Source of the DNA: Verrucomicrobiia bacterium
Lineage (GTDB): Bacteria > Verrucomicrobiota > Verrucomicrobiia > Limisphaerales > JADLHS01
Direction: 5' to 3'
NCBI GenBank assembly: GCA_011525685.1
Contig: WYBW01000094.1
Span: 1 to 64,000 of the forward strand
DNA length: 64,000 nucleotides
Position 1 is the first letter of the stretch; every line of letters begins with the position of its first letter. The position numbers and the translations under genes are program-made. Below, in pieces: positions 50,304-58,492 of this stretch. Under the pieces are notes generated by a model. That model was given only the letters and a program-made list of their open reading frames with translations, did not search any database and had not been told where the DNA came from.

Positions 50304-51162
50304 CGCTCGCTTCCCATTTCCACGGGATGAATCCGGCCAGGACGGCCACGACCGCACCCGTAAACAAGCAGAAACCCGCTGCGATCCTTAGCTTGTGAAC
50401 CACGGCCGCGGCGGCGAACAGCGTCAGGCAGAGCAACCAGATGGCAAGCGGATGATAGTCCGGCGGCAGCGGTCGGGCGCGCGGCCGTTTGTCAATGAGG
50501 GCCGGTGTCGCGAACGCCAGGATCATCAAGGTCGCCACCAGCCAGCCCAGGAAGTTCACGACCGGCGCGCCGTGCCAGTCCAATGGCAGTCTCGTCGGTT
50601 GCCACAGCCAGTAATGACGGACCTGCGAGGCAAACGGATCGAGCGCCAGGGCAAACAGCACCGTCAAAGCTGCGGTCATTCCCATCAACCAAAAACCGTA
50701 TGCGCGCACTTTGCGCCAGGGTCGCAATATCAACCGCGCCACTCCGCGCGAGTTGAGGAGGGCGACGATCCAGATTGCCGGCATCGGCCAAGGCAGCAAA
50801 CCGAGCAATCTTGGACCGGCTTCATCGGTGAAATGGATTGGTCCAAATGGAATCGCCGTCGCCGCCGCCAGGCCATGCGCGCTGCCGCCCATCAGCCCGA
50901 TGATCGTGGCGGCCAGGAGAACATTCTGACCGGGCAACTGCCGGGCCAGCGACATCAACGTGGCGATGACCAATGCCAGAACCAACACCGCCGCCGGCCA
51001 ACCGGCTTCGCCCAGAAACCTGCCCGCCGACAGCAACTGTCCGCCCACCAACAGCCACGCCACCAGGGCGATCGCTGACATCAGCCAAGTGAAGGCGATC
51101 GTCAATTGTTCAGTTGCATTGGTGCTCCGCCCAGGCGGGCGGAACTGATCGGGACGGTGCAT
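50272..51162 (-). CDS. Carotenoid biosynthesis protein of the CruF family (DUF422)
   Basis: Integral membrane protein of 296 residues with seven or eight helices. The family pattern is visible: IPFGPIHFTDEAGPRLLG, PWPMPAIWIV, then the aspartate motif ALDPFASQVRHYWLW and VVNFLGWLVATLMI. CruF homologues hydrate psi ends of carotenoids (1',2'-hydratase in myxoxanthophyll or bacterioruberin routes). The carotenoid operon is 31 kb away, so it may act on the same C30 pigment. The C-terminus PVPPPASR is encoded by repeat DNA. Confidence 0.75.
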   Translation of the reverse strand: MHRPDQFRPPGRSTNATEQLTIAFTWLMSAIALVAWLLVGGQLLSAGRFLGEAGWPAAVLVLALVIATLMSLARQLPGQNVLLAATIIGLMGGSAHGLAAATAIPFGPIHFTDEAGPRLLGLLPWPMPAIWIVALLNSRGVARLILRPWRKVRAYGFWLMGMTAALTVLFALALDPFASQVRHYWLWQPTRLPLDWHGAPVVNFLGWLVATLMILAFATPALIDKRPRARPLPPDYHPLAIWLLCLTLFAAAAVVHKLRIAAGFCLFTGAVVAVLAGFIPWKWEASAAPVPPPASR

Positions 51163-51276
51163 CGGACGGCGCGCAGACTATCGGCAAATCTGACGCGGCG
51201 CAGTTGAAAAGTGGACACTCACTTTCCTGTCGGTTTGCCTCGTTGCGATGATTTGCGCCAATGGCGGCGGGGGCGA

Positions 51277-51756
51277 ATGCGCTTGTCTGCTGGCACCAAA
51301 CCTGTTCTGCTCGACCGCGTCAAACGACGCGAACTTATGACTTTGGATGACCTCATGCGGCTGATTCGGGATTGCGCCAGCCAGATGAATGACCGTTACG
51401 GCAGGGTGGTGTTCGACGAATGGGCCGTGGTTTCCCTGCGGCATCACCAGGCGCGGGTCATTGCCTACCTCGGGCCGCGCAACGACGTGTTTCTCAAGAA
51501 CTTCGCGAATGACCTGGCCCCGCTTCGCGCCGAACTGCTTGATGCCAAGTACGGACCGGGTGACTTCGAGTTCGCGCGGCACAGCGTGGGGACGGGCTTC
51601 GAGTCGTTCCTGGTGCTGGCGGAGGGCGTGTTTCTGATTTGCAACAACACCAACGCCTCGATGACGGAAATTGCCAAAGACCCGCGCTGGTTGAACGCAC
51701 AGGTGCCGTTTGCCGAGTTGAGCGAAAAGGTGCGCGCCCATCCGCTCGCGTATTAG
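51277..51756 (+). CDS. Protein of unknown function
   Basis: 159 residues from the ATG at 51277; an ATG at 51337 would give 139. Mixed alpha/beta soluble protein: LRHHQARVIAYLGPRNDVFLKNF, then GTGFESFLVLAEGVFLICNNTNASMTEIA, and a conserved-looking end WLNAQVPFAELSEKVRAHPL. It vaguely resembles roadblock-type folds but I cannot assign a family. Convergent with the antiporter gene. Confidence 0.6.
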   Translation: MRLSAGTKPVLLDRVKRRELMTLDDLMRLIRDCASQMNDRYGRVVFDEWAVVSLRHHQARVIAYLGPRNDVFLKNFANDLAPLRAELLDAKYGPGDFEFARHSVGTGFESFLVLAEGVFLICNNTNASMTEIAKDPRWLNAQVPFAELSEKVRAHPLAY

Positions 51757-51769
51757 GCCCGGGCGGCAC

Positions 51770-52768
51770 TCACTTCAGCAGTCCCTGGTAGAGGAAATAC
51801 CCGTAGCCGGCCACCAACACCGCGCCCATCCAGCGGGGCAGTCCGCCCAGCAGCGTCACGCAGACGAGATGCAGGACCGTCGCGAAGGCCAGCACCAGCA
51901 CCCCTGTCTGGAAGACCGCCGGCACGGCAAAGGATTGATGCAGGGCCACGACCCCCACGCAAAGCGGGATGCAGATGTGGCCGTCGCCAACCTGCGAGGT
52001 GTAAACGACCTCCGGGTTGCCGCGCCAACCGTAGTAGAGTGCCAGCGCGGCGTTCGGCACCACCATCAGCCAGCCGCTCAACCAGCCGAGATTCTGTTGG
52101 CTGATGAACCCCGTCTCGATGCGCCCGATCCACTCCACCAACCAGACAATGCTGAAGTAAGTTCCGAGGGCGCCGGCGGCCAGCAGCGCCAGATCGAAGG
52201 GCAGCGTCCAGCTCAACGACCGGTTCTGGCGGACGTTGGACTTGAGCACGTCGAAGACGTGAAAGGACTGCCAGAACAGGAACATGCCCACCAGCACCAG
52301 GCCATCGCCGAAATCCAGCCGGCCATCACGCGCCAGCGCCCAGACCGCGCCGGTAAAGAACAAGACTGCCGTCAGCGTGAGCAGCAGCGAGAGGCGATTG
52401 AGTTTGTGTTCCTTGTTCGGGCCGCGCCGCCTGCCTTTGCCCGCGGTGGCCGGCAGCACGCGCAAACCCCAGAGGATGGCCGGCAAACCGATGAGCAGGG
52501 TCATGTTGGTCACGTTGTTGACCAGCGCGTTGGTCATCACCTCGCCGGCCGCCCCGTCCTTGCGCCCGACCACGAAGGCAAAGATCAGGTTTCCGACACC
52601 CGAGCAATAAGGCATGATCAGCGTTCCGAGCACCGTACCCTCGAAGCCCCCGTCGTTCATCGCCTCCAACCGCCAGATCATCAGCAGTGAAGCGGCGAGG
52701 AACAAACCCAGGAAGAGCCACGGCGCCCACGCGCCCGTGCTCTCGATGGAGTCAGTCAACGAATTCAA
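51770..52768 (-). CDS. Sodium/calcium exchanger-like membrane protein
   Basis: 332 residues with about ten transmembrane helices. Two internally similar alpha-repeat regions are suggested: GTVLGTLIMPYCSGVGNLIFAF with NALVNNVTNMTLLIG, and WLSGWLMVVPNAALALYYGW with SQVGDGHICIPLCVGV. This is the layout of the CaCA superfamily, with acidic or Asn residues coordinating cations. Ion specificity cannot be read. Confidence 0.72.
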   Translation of the reverse strand: MNSLTDSIESTGAWAPWLFLGLFLAASLLMIWRLEAMNDGGFEGTVLGTLIMPYCSGVGNLIFAFVVGRKDGAAGEVMTNALVNNVTNMTLLIGLPAILWGLRVLPATAGKGRRRGPNKEHKLNRLSLLLTLTAVLFFTGAVWALARDGRLDFGDGLVLVGMFLFWQSFHVFDVLKSNVRQNRSLSWTLPFDLALLAAGALGTYFSIVWLVEWIGRIETGFISQQNLGWLSGWLMVVPNAALALYYGWRGNPEVVYTSQVGDGHICIPLCVGVVALHQSFAVPAVFQTGVLVLAFATVLHLVCVTLLGGLPRWMGAVLVAGYGYFLYQGLLK

Positions 52769-53071
52769 GGCGCGCAGTAAAACAAGTCATTCCGCCGTTG
52801 GCAAACGCATCCCTGCCGGTGAAGGCGTGATGCTGAATCCTTGGCGACTTTGGCGCGCGGCGTTCACGCCGCTTCCGCGCCGGCCTGCAAAACCTGCGTT
52901 GAAGCGGCCTGGCGGCCGCGCGCCCATGAGTTCTTCGTCTCAACCAACGAGGGAACGCTTTGAGCAGGTGGTAAGGATTCAGGGGGTGATCGGCTCATCT
53001 CAAGCGCTTGGAGGGTCAATGGGTACGACGGGGTGTGACTCGTCGCGCTGCGAGAACTCCGCCCCTTTCGC
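52769..53071. other. Spacer containing palindromic repeat A
   Basis: 303 bases upstream of the antiporter start and beyond the yggU stop. Apart from the repeat at 52839-52911 I see no gene, terminator or clear promoter. Confidence 0.5.
52839..52911. repeat. Dispersed palindromic repeat A, copy 2
   Basis: Reverse-complement match of 121-193 over 73 bases. The hairpin core GCGGCG-TTCA-CGCCGC is at 52857-52872. Confidence 0.75.
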
Positions 53072-53380
53072 CTACCGGCCTGCGAGCTTGGGCAAGACCT
53101 CGTCCGCCGTCAGGCCCTGCACCTTGACCAGTTTGTGACGCGAGGTGTGACCGCGCGCCAATTGAACCGAGCCGCGCGGACAGTCCAGCTTTTCGGCCAG
53201 CAGTCGAAGCAATGCCTCATTCGCTGCCGCGTCCACCGGCGGGGCGGTGACTTTGATCCGCAACTCCGCGCCAAGCGGTTCGCCGATTTCGTTCTTGGAG
53301 GCCCGCGGCTGGAGTTTGATGGCCAACGTCACGCCGTCGGCTTGGACGCTGAGAAACGGAGGTAATTGCGGTGCGCTCAT
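53072..53380 (-). CDS. YggU-family protein (DUF167)
   Basis: 102 residues. The DUF167 pattern is clear: DGVTLAIKLQPRASKNEIGEPLG, ELRIKVTAPPVDAAANEALLRLLAEKL and GSVQLARGHTSRHKLVKVQGL. Small alpha/beta protein found in most phyla; function unknown. ATG at 53380 gives the normal length. Confidence 0.88.
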   Translation of the reverse strand: MSAPQLPPFLSVQADGVTLAIKLQPRASKNEIGEPLGAELRIKVTAPPVDAAANEALLRLLAEKLDCPRGSVQLARGHTSRHKLVKVQGLTADEVLPKLAGR

Positions 53381-53548
53381 GATTCGCTCCAGAGCGGAGT
53401 GTGAGCCGCCACTCCGGCGTCCAGCCCGGTCACGCGGCCAGGTGTCGGCAGACTGGGTTGCCGGCATGCCGGATGCGCCTCGTCGTGGTGCTTCTGCCAT
53501 TTTCAAATCGTGCATTTCTCTCTGGATTGAATAAAACTGCCGCCCAAG

Positions 53549-54322
53549 ATGAACAAGAACCTTTTCGCTTTCAGCCTCGGCGGTTGCCTGATGTTGGCGC
53601 TCACCGGCTGCGAATCCGCCCGCACCGCGCCCTCTGCGACCGCGCCGCCGTGGGAGATTCGCGCTCTCGAGCCCGCGCCCGCCGTTTCCACCGAACAGCA
53701 GCTTCTCACCGCCGCTGCCGCGCAACCGCCCGCTGCCGTCACCGGCGATGGATGGCGCCCGCTCTTCGATGGCCGGTCGCTTCAAGGCTGGCGCGTCACG
53801 GAGTTCGACAGCGGCGGCCGCGTGGAAGTGCAACAAGGGTTGCTGGTCTTCTGGGCCGGCGACCCATTTGTGGGCGTGAACTACACCAATCCCGTTCCCA
53901 CCGTAAACTACGAGGTGACGTTCGAGGCCATGCGCGTGGCCGGCTCGGACTTCTTTTGCGGTTTCACCTTCCCGGTGCGCGACTCGCATTGCAGCCTCAT
54001 CCTGGGCGGCTGGGGCGGGGGCGTGGTGGGCATTTCGAGCATTGATGGCGCGGACGCCTCGGAAAACGAAACCAGCCAGTATGTCACCTTCGAAACCGGC
54101 CGCTGGTATCGCATCCGGGTGCGGGTTTCGGAACCGAAAATCGAGGCCTGGATAGAGCAGAAAAAGATCGTGGACCTGCTGACGGCCGGCCGAAAAATCA
54201 ACACACGCTTCGGCGACATCGAACTATCCAAGCCGTTTGGGCTGGCTTCGTGGTCAACCAGTTCCGCTTTCCGCGGTATCCGGATTCGCAACGTTGAAGG
54301 CCCGGAGTCGAGCGAGAAGTGA
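53549..54322 (+). CDS. DUF1080 (3-keto-disaccharide hydrolase-like) lipoprotein
   Basis: 257 residues. A lipoprotein signal (FAFSLGGCLMLALTGC, lipobox LTGC) is followed by a Pro/Ala-rich linker, then a concanavalin-like jelly-roll domain beginning WRPLFDGRSLQGWRV. Further parts are VNYEVTFEAMRVAGSDFFCGFTFP, GRWYRIRVRVSEPKIEAWI and FGLASWSTSSAFRGIRIR. DUF1080 proteins are abundant in Planctomycetes and Verrucomicrobia; some relatives cleave 3-keto-glucosides made by Gfo/Idh enzymes, and one such enzyme lies 1 kb away. Confidence 0.87.
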   Translation: MNKNLFAFSLGGCLMLALTGCESARTAPSATAPPWEIRALEPAPAVSTEQQLLTAAAAQPPAAVTGDGWRPLFDGRSLQGWRVTEFDSGGRVEVQQGLLVFWAGDPFVGVNYTNPVPTVNYEVTFEAMRVAGSDFFCGFTFPVRDSHCSLILGGWGGGVVGISSIDGADASENETSQYVTFETGRWYRIRVRVSEPKIEAWIEQKKIVDLLTAGRKINTRFGDIELSKPFGLASWSTSSAFRGIRIRNVEGPESSEK

Positions 54323-54350
54323 GCGGGCGCAAGCCAGCCGGGCGAATGGC

Positions 54351-54465
54351 CCGAACACCCAAGGACTCAAGGCCGCAGATATCCAGATACCCGAACACCC
54401 AAATACCCAAGTTGTGGACCAGCATTCATCTGGGTGTTTGGGTATTTTGGCCCTTGGGTGTTTTT
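54351..54465. repeat. Imperfect inverted repeat between convergent genes
   Basis: Left part has GAACACCCAAGG and CCGAACACCCAAATACCCAA; right part (54430-54465) has GGGTGTTTGGGTATTTTGG and CCCTTGGGTGTTTTT. The T-run after the right arm could make it a terminator for the plus strand. It fills the 203-base gap between DUF1080 and DUF2959 genes. Confidence 0.65.
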
Positions 54466-54525
54466 GGTGCTTGCGCATCTGGCTTGCCCCAGCCTCCTGC
54501 CCGCTCCTGTTCCCTTCCGCCGCGG

Positions 54526-55179
54526 CTACTGCAACGTCTTGATGAACTCGTCGGCCCGGGCGATGGAGGCGTTCATCTGCTCGATGAGCCGGGCGATCTC
54601 CTGTTGAATGCTGGACGTCTCGCCTTGGAGCGAAGCAATGGCCTGGGCGTTCAGGTTGTGCTTGAGATAAAGGACATAATCGCTGAACTGACTGAGCACC
54701 GGCGACATGCTTTGCTCGGCGCTTTTGAGCGCGCGATGCAATTCATTGTAGCGCTGGCGGGTGGCGGCAAGCTGCTCGCGGCTCGAGTCCCGCAAAGTCG
54801 GCGTGTTGATCTGGCCGATCTCCTTCTCCCATTCCTCGAACAAGTCCGCGGCCACCGTCTCGACGTCGCGAATGCGTTTGCGCACGTCCTCGGACTTGGC
54901 GACGCAGGCGTCGTATTCGCTCTTGAGTGAGTTGTAGGCGCGCTCAAGCCGGCCGCCATCGAACTTCGTGATTTCCTTCAGGCGGGTCAGCGCGTCTTTG
55001 AACTGCTGCTGGGCCTCCTTTTGATCGTCGCGCGCGGCGGTGACCCTTTTCTTGAGCAAATCACGCTTGTGAACGCCGAACTTCTCGTAAGTGGCGTAAT
55101 AGACGTTGCGGCAACCGCACGTTCCCAGCGTCAACGCCACACCCAGAATCGCCAGCAGGCTGAAGGCTTTCGTATGCAC
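54526..55179 (-). CDS. DUF2959 lipoprotein-like coiled-coil protein
   Basis: 217 residues from a GTG at 55179. A signal sequence (LLAILGVALTLGTCGC) contains a possible lipobox TCGC. NVYYATYEKFGVHKRDLL and a long helical, charged body follow (DDQKEAQQQFKDALTRLKEITKF, LHRALKSAEQSMSPVLSQFSDYVLYLKHNLN). This matches DUF2959. Function unknown. It is divergent from the Gfo/Idh gene; the longer open frame is antisense to it. Confidence 0.83.
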   Translation of the reverse strand: MHTKAFSLLAILGVALTLGTCGCRNVYYATYEKFGVHKRDLLKKRVTAARDDQKEAQQQFKDALTRLKEITKFDGGRLERAYNSLKSEYDACVAKSEDVRKRIRDVETVAADLFEEWEKEIGQINTPTLRDSSREQLAATRQRYNELHRALKSAEQSMSPVLSQFSDYVLYLKHNLNAQAIASLQGETSSIQQEIARLIEQMNASIARADEFIKTLQ

Positions 55180-55266
55180 CGCGCCAGCCTGCACCAATCC
55201 AATCCTCGGCGCAATTCCGCTTCTCTGGTATTGACACGCATGGCCCGACCGGCTGAGGATTTCACC

Positions 55267-56658
55267 ATGAACGAGAACAATACTTCCCTTACTTCCCGAC
55301 GCGATTTCATCAAGCAGACCGGCACCCTCGCCGCCGTTTCGGCCCTGGCGGGGGTGGCGATTCCGCATGTCCACGCGGCCAGCACCGACACCATCCAGAT
55401 CGCCCTGATCGGCTGCGGCGGACGCGGCAGCGGCGCCGCGGCCAATGCCCTCTCGGTGAACAACGGCCCGACCAAGCTGGTCGCCATGGCCGACGTCTTC
55501 GAGAACCGCCTCCGCGGCAGTGTGAGCAACCTCAAGCGCCAGCATGCTGACAAAATGGACGTGCCGCCGGATCGCCAGTTCGTTGGACTCGATGGCTACA
55601 AGAAGGCCATGGATTGCCTGAAGCCCGGCGACGTCGCCATTTTCGCCACCCCGCCTGCATTCCGCTGGGTGCATTTTGCTTACGCCATTGAAAAGGGCTT
55701 GCACGTCTTCATGGAAAAACCGGTCACCGTGGATGGCCCGACCAGCAAACGCATGTTTGAACTGGGCGAGAAGGCCAGCGCCAAAAACCTCAAGGTCGGC
55801 GTCGGCTTGATGTCCCGTCACAGTCGCGCCTTGCAGGAGATGGTCAACCGCATCCACGACGGCCAGATTGGCGACATCATCCTCCAACGCGGCTATCGGA
55901 TGCATGGGCCGGTCGGTTTCTTCAGTTCGCCGCCCAAGCCCGCGGGCATCAGCGACCTGATGTACCAAATTCAACGCTTTCACAGTTTCCTCTGGGCCAG
56001 CGGCGGCAACTTCAGCGACTTCTACATCCATATCATTGACCATTGTGGCTGGATGAAGAATGCCTGGCCCATCCGCGCCCAGGCCCTCGGTGGCCGTCAC
56101 TATCGCCAAAGCCCCGAAGGCGTCACGTACGTGGACCAGAACTTCGACACTTACGCCGTCGAATACACCTACCCGGATGGCACCAAGTTCGTCTTCAACG
56201 GCCGCTGCATGACCGGTTGCTACGACAACTTTTCCAGTTACATCCACGGCACCAAGGGCAGCGGGATCGGCTCGAAGAGCGGCGACTGCGGCTTCCCATC
56301 CAGTCTCTTCAAGGGACAGTTGCCGCGCAGCGCCGACCGCATCTGGGAATCGCCCGTGATCCCGGGCGAACAAGACCCCTACCAGAATGAGTGGAACGAC
56401 TTGATGGCCGCCATCCGCAACGACAAACCCTACAACGAGGTCAAGCGCGGCGTGGAAGCCAGTCTCGTCACTTCGATGGGTCGCATGGCGGCGCACACCG
56501 GACGGGAAGTCACCTTCGAGGAAATGCTCGAGTGCCCGCATGAAATGGCCCCGGGCCTGGACAAGATCACCGCGGATTCCCCGGCCCCGCTCGTGGCCGA
56601 TGCCAACGGCCGATACCCGGTTCCGCAACCGGGCTTCGTGACCGAGCGCGAATACTGA
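55267..56658 (+). CDS. Tat-exported Gfo/Idh/MocA oxidoreductase
   Basis: 463 residues. Twin-arginine signal SRRDFIKQTGTLAAVSALAG (near 9-28, RRDFIK), then the NAD-binding fold QIALIGCGGRGSGAA. The signature EKPV is near residue 156, and the family C-terminal domain has HIIDHCGWMKNAWPI and NEWNDLMAAIRNDKPYNEV. Exported Gfo/Idh enzymes are numerous in this group and probably oxidise sugars; a DUF1080 partner is nearby. Tat export would allow folding with cofactor before transport. Confidence 0.9.
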   Translation: MNENNTSLTSRRDFIKQTGTLAAVSALAGVAIPHVHAASTDTIQIALIGCGGRGSGAAANALSVNNGPTKLVAMADVFENRLRGSVSNLKRQHADKMDVPPDRQFVGLDGYKKAMDCLKPGDVAIFATPPAFRWVHFAYAIEKGLHVFMEKPVTVDGPTSKRMFELGEKASAKNLKVGVGLMSRHSRALQEMVNRIHDGQIGDIILQRGYRMHGPVGFFSSPPKPAGISDLMYQIQRFHSFLWASGGNFSDFYIHIIDHCGWMKNAWPIRAQALGGRHYRQSPEGVTYVDQNFDTYAVEYTYPDGTKFVFNGRCMTGCYDNFSSYIHGTKGSGIGSKSGDCGFPSSLFKGQLPRSADRIWESPVIPGEQDPYQNEWNDLMAAIRNDKPYNEVKRGVEASLVTSMGRMAAHTGREVTFEEMLECPHEMAPGLDKITADSPAPLVADANGRYPVPQPGFVTEREY

Positions 56659-56671
56659 AGTGGGAATTGAG

Positions 56672-56697
56672 CGCGGCTGGGTCCGCAGACCCAGCCG
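56672..56697. repeat. Perfect GC-rich hairpin after the Gfo/Idh gene
   Basis: Ten-base arms with a six-base loop. No U-run follows, so it is more likely a repeat than a classic terminator. A related GGGTC/GACCC palindrome lies near 36509. Confidence 0.7.
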
Positions 56698-56899
56698 CAC
56701 CGACTTCACAAGCTTTACGGCACTTCCGACAAGCCGCGGCGGACGCCGCTCATGTCGCTGCGCTTTTGGTTCGAGGAAAGTACAAGCCTGGTGCCCAAGG
56801 GTCTTGGAAACGGCGAGGATCTGGGGGATGTCGGTTCGGGAGTTTGGGCATGCCCGGTGGGCCTGACGAATGACCAAGCCGTAACAGCGCGGTTGAACC

Positions 56900-57026
56900 G
56901 GGAGCCCACGCGTCGCACGTGCCACCGTCCGCGTCGCGCGGACGGCATCGTGATACCAACTTGAGCACAGTCACCTGGGCTGGGTTTGTGTGGCGAACTT
57001 TGCGGCGCGACGCCGCAAAGCACACG
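56900..57026. repeat. Composite palindromic element, copy 2
   Basis: Contains CCGTCCGCG-TCG-CGCGGACGG (56925-56945) and CTTTGCGGCG-CGA-CGCCGCAAAG (56998-57020). Its reverse complement resembles 50187-50303 over both palindromes. Confidence 0.75.
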
Positions 57027-57232
57027 CCGGAGGTGTATGCTCCCCATTTCGACTGAGAGGAGGGCTGGTCGAACGGCTGGTAGCCGGGGCGGGGCGGGCA
57101 GGGTTCGCGCAGCGCGAGGGCTGCTACCGGAAGTGGGCCTGGTCTTATCGGGCCCTGAACATCGAACATCGAGCATCGAGTGCGGACGGTTTTTGGATGT
57201 TGTCTCCCCCGGCTTCGCACTACTCTTTCCAC

Positions 57233-57937
57233 ATGGATTTGCCCGCACTTCAACCATCCACGCTTTACCTGGTGGCTACGCCCATCGGCAATCTGGAAGA
57301 CATGACGTTGCGGGGGGTGCGAGTGTTGCGCGAATGCGACGTGGTAGCGGCAGAGGACACGCGACGTACGGGGCAGTTGCTCAAGCATTTCGGCACCAGC
57401 AAACCGTTGTTGAGCTATTTCCAGTTCAACGAAGCCAGACGCAGCGAAGAAATCATCGAACGGTTGCGGCGCGGGGAGAAGGTGGCGCTGGTGACGGACG
57501 CGGGCAGCCCGGGCATCAGTGACCCAGGCGAGCGAGTGGTGAAGGCGGCGCTCGCCGCGGGGCTGAGGGTCGAGCCGGTGCCGGGGGCTTGCGCGTTGGT
57601 GGCCGGATTGACGGCCAGCGGCTTGCCGACGGATGAATTTCATTTCATCGGGTTTCTGCCGCACAAATCCGGTCAGCGAAGGAACAAGCTGGAGTCGCTC
57701 AAGGGAGTGAGCGGCACACTGGTCTTCTACGAGTCGCCGTACCGGATCGAGAAACTTCTGGGTGAACTGAAGGAAGTCTTTCCCGACCGGCCAGTGGTGC
57801 TGGCGCGGGAGTTGACGAAGAAGTTCGAGGAATTCCTGCGTGGCACGCCCGCGGAATTGCTGGAGGTGGCGCGCAAGCGGAGTCTCAAAGGCGAATTCGT
57901 GGTGCTGGTTGGGCCGGCGCCTCGAATTTCTGCGTGA
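57233..57937 (+). CDS. rsmI: 16S rRNA 2'-O-ribose C1402 methyltransferase RsmI
   Basis: 234 residues, slightly shorter than the usual about 280. It 2'-O-methylates C1402 of 16S rRNA, the same base that RsmH methylates on N4. Motifs: STLYLVATPIGNLEDMTLR, VVAAEDTRRTGQLLKHF, ALVTDAGSPGISDPGERVV, VPGACALVAGLTASGLPTDEF and LVFYESPYRIEKLL. The ATG at 57233 is supported by family length before the motif. It ends convergently with the next gene. Confidence 0.95.
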   Translation: MDLPALQPSTLYLVATPIGNLEDMTLRGVRVLRECDVVAAEDTRRTGQLLKHFGTSKPLLSYFQFNEARRSEEIIERLRRGEKVALVTDAGSPGISDPGERVVKAALAAGLRVEPVPGACALVAGLTASGLPTDEFHFIGFLPHKSGQRRNKLESLKGVSGTLVFYESPYRIEKLLGELKEVFPDRPVVLARELTKKFEEFLRGTPAELLEVARKRSLKGEFVVLVGPAPRISA

Positions 57938-57945
57938 GGCCGGGC

Positions 57946-58182
57946 TTATCGGGCTTTGGCGGCGCGCTCTCTGGCCCAACGGGCTTTGGCTGCGGCGGAA
58001 ATTCGTTTCCGGGCCGCGGCACTCAACGGCCGGCGTTTGTGGCGGGTCTCTCGACGCGGCCCGCCCGCTGCGCCACCCACCAAGGCAGCCAACTGCGCTT
58101 CGAGACGTTCAATTTTCCCCTTGAGTGTCAGAATGCGTTTCAGTTTGGCGCTGGGCAGTTTGATCAGTTCGTTCACGTTCAT
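57946..58182 (-). CDS. Small basic protein with Lys/Arg/Ala tail
   Basis: 78 residues from the ATG at 58182: a short helical part (NELIKLPSAKLKRILTLKGKIERLEAQLAAL), then a strongly basic tail RRPLSAAARKRISAAAKARW. Such tails occur in small proteins of Acidobacteria and Verrucomicrobia and suggest nucleic-acid binding. The frame stays open to 58473 through palindromic repeat DNA, which is not counted as coding. Confidence 0.65.
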   Translation of the reverse strand: MNVNELIKLPSAKLKRILTLKGKIERLEAQLAALVGGAAGGPRRETRHKRRPLSAAARKRISAAAKARWARERAAKAR

Positions 58183-58492
58183 GTCGCGGGTGACGATGCG
58201 GGTTCGGTGGCGTGAAGTCAAAACCGGAATTCCCTTACGCGGCCCCATCCAAGCCAATCTCAAGTCGAACGCAAGCCGCGGAATCTCGTCGGGCTGCGAA
58301 ATCCGGAAAACCGAACTCCGAAAGAAGCCCGAAGTCCGAAATCCGAATGACGAGGGCACGATTGGAGAGCCTGGATATTCGGCCCTCGGATTTCGGAATT
58401 CCTTCGGCTCTCGGGCTTCGGATTTTGGATTCTCACTCAACCGCTTCGCAACTGAATCGAGCGGTGTTGGCATGCCATCGCTTTCGGCTCAC
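58183..58492. other. Repeat-dominated spacer before the URO-D gene
   Basis: 310 bases. Mostly the inverted repeat at 58299-58432; no other feature is clear. An apparent longer N-terminus for the small basic protein arises from this repeat. Confidence 0.55.
58299..58432. repeat. Long inverted repeat of TCCGAA-type motifs
   Basis: Left arm (58299-58348) contains AATCCGGAAAACCGAACTCC and CCGAAGTCCGAAATCCGAAT; right arm (58383-58432) has CCTCGGATTTCGGAATTCC and CTCGGGCTTCGGATTTTGGA. The arms are imperfect inverted copies built from a 6-8 base motif. Confidence 0.8.

Larger units (their letters stand above)
56659..57232. other. 574-base gap with several palindromes
   Basis: No credible gene. It holds a perfect hairpin GCGGCTGGGT-CCGCAG-ACCCAGCCGC (56672-56697) just after the Gfo/Idh stop, the composite element at 56900-57026, and ACATCGA-type direct repeats at 57159-57180 before rsmI. 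Confidence 0.65.

Noticed and set aside
55180-56925. Upstream extension of the DUF2959 frame (total about 800 codons)
   Set aside because: The extra part is antisense to the Tat-exported Gfo/Idh protein; the GTG at 55179 gives the correct family length with signal peptide.
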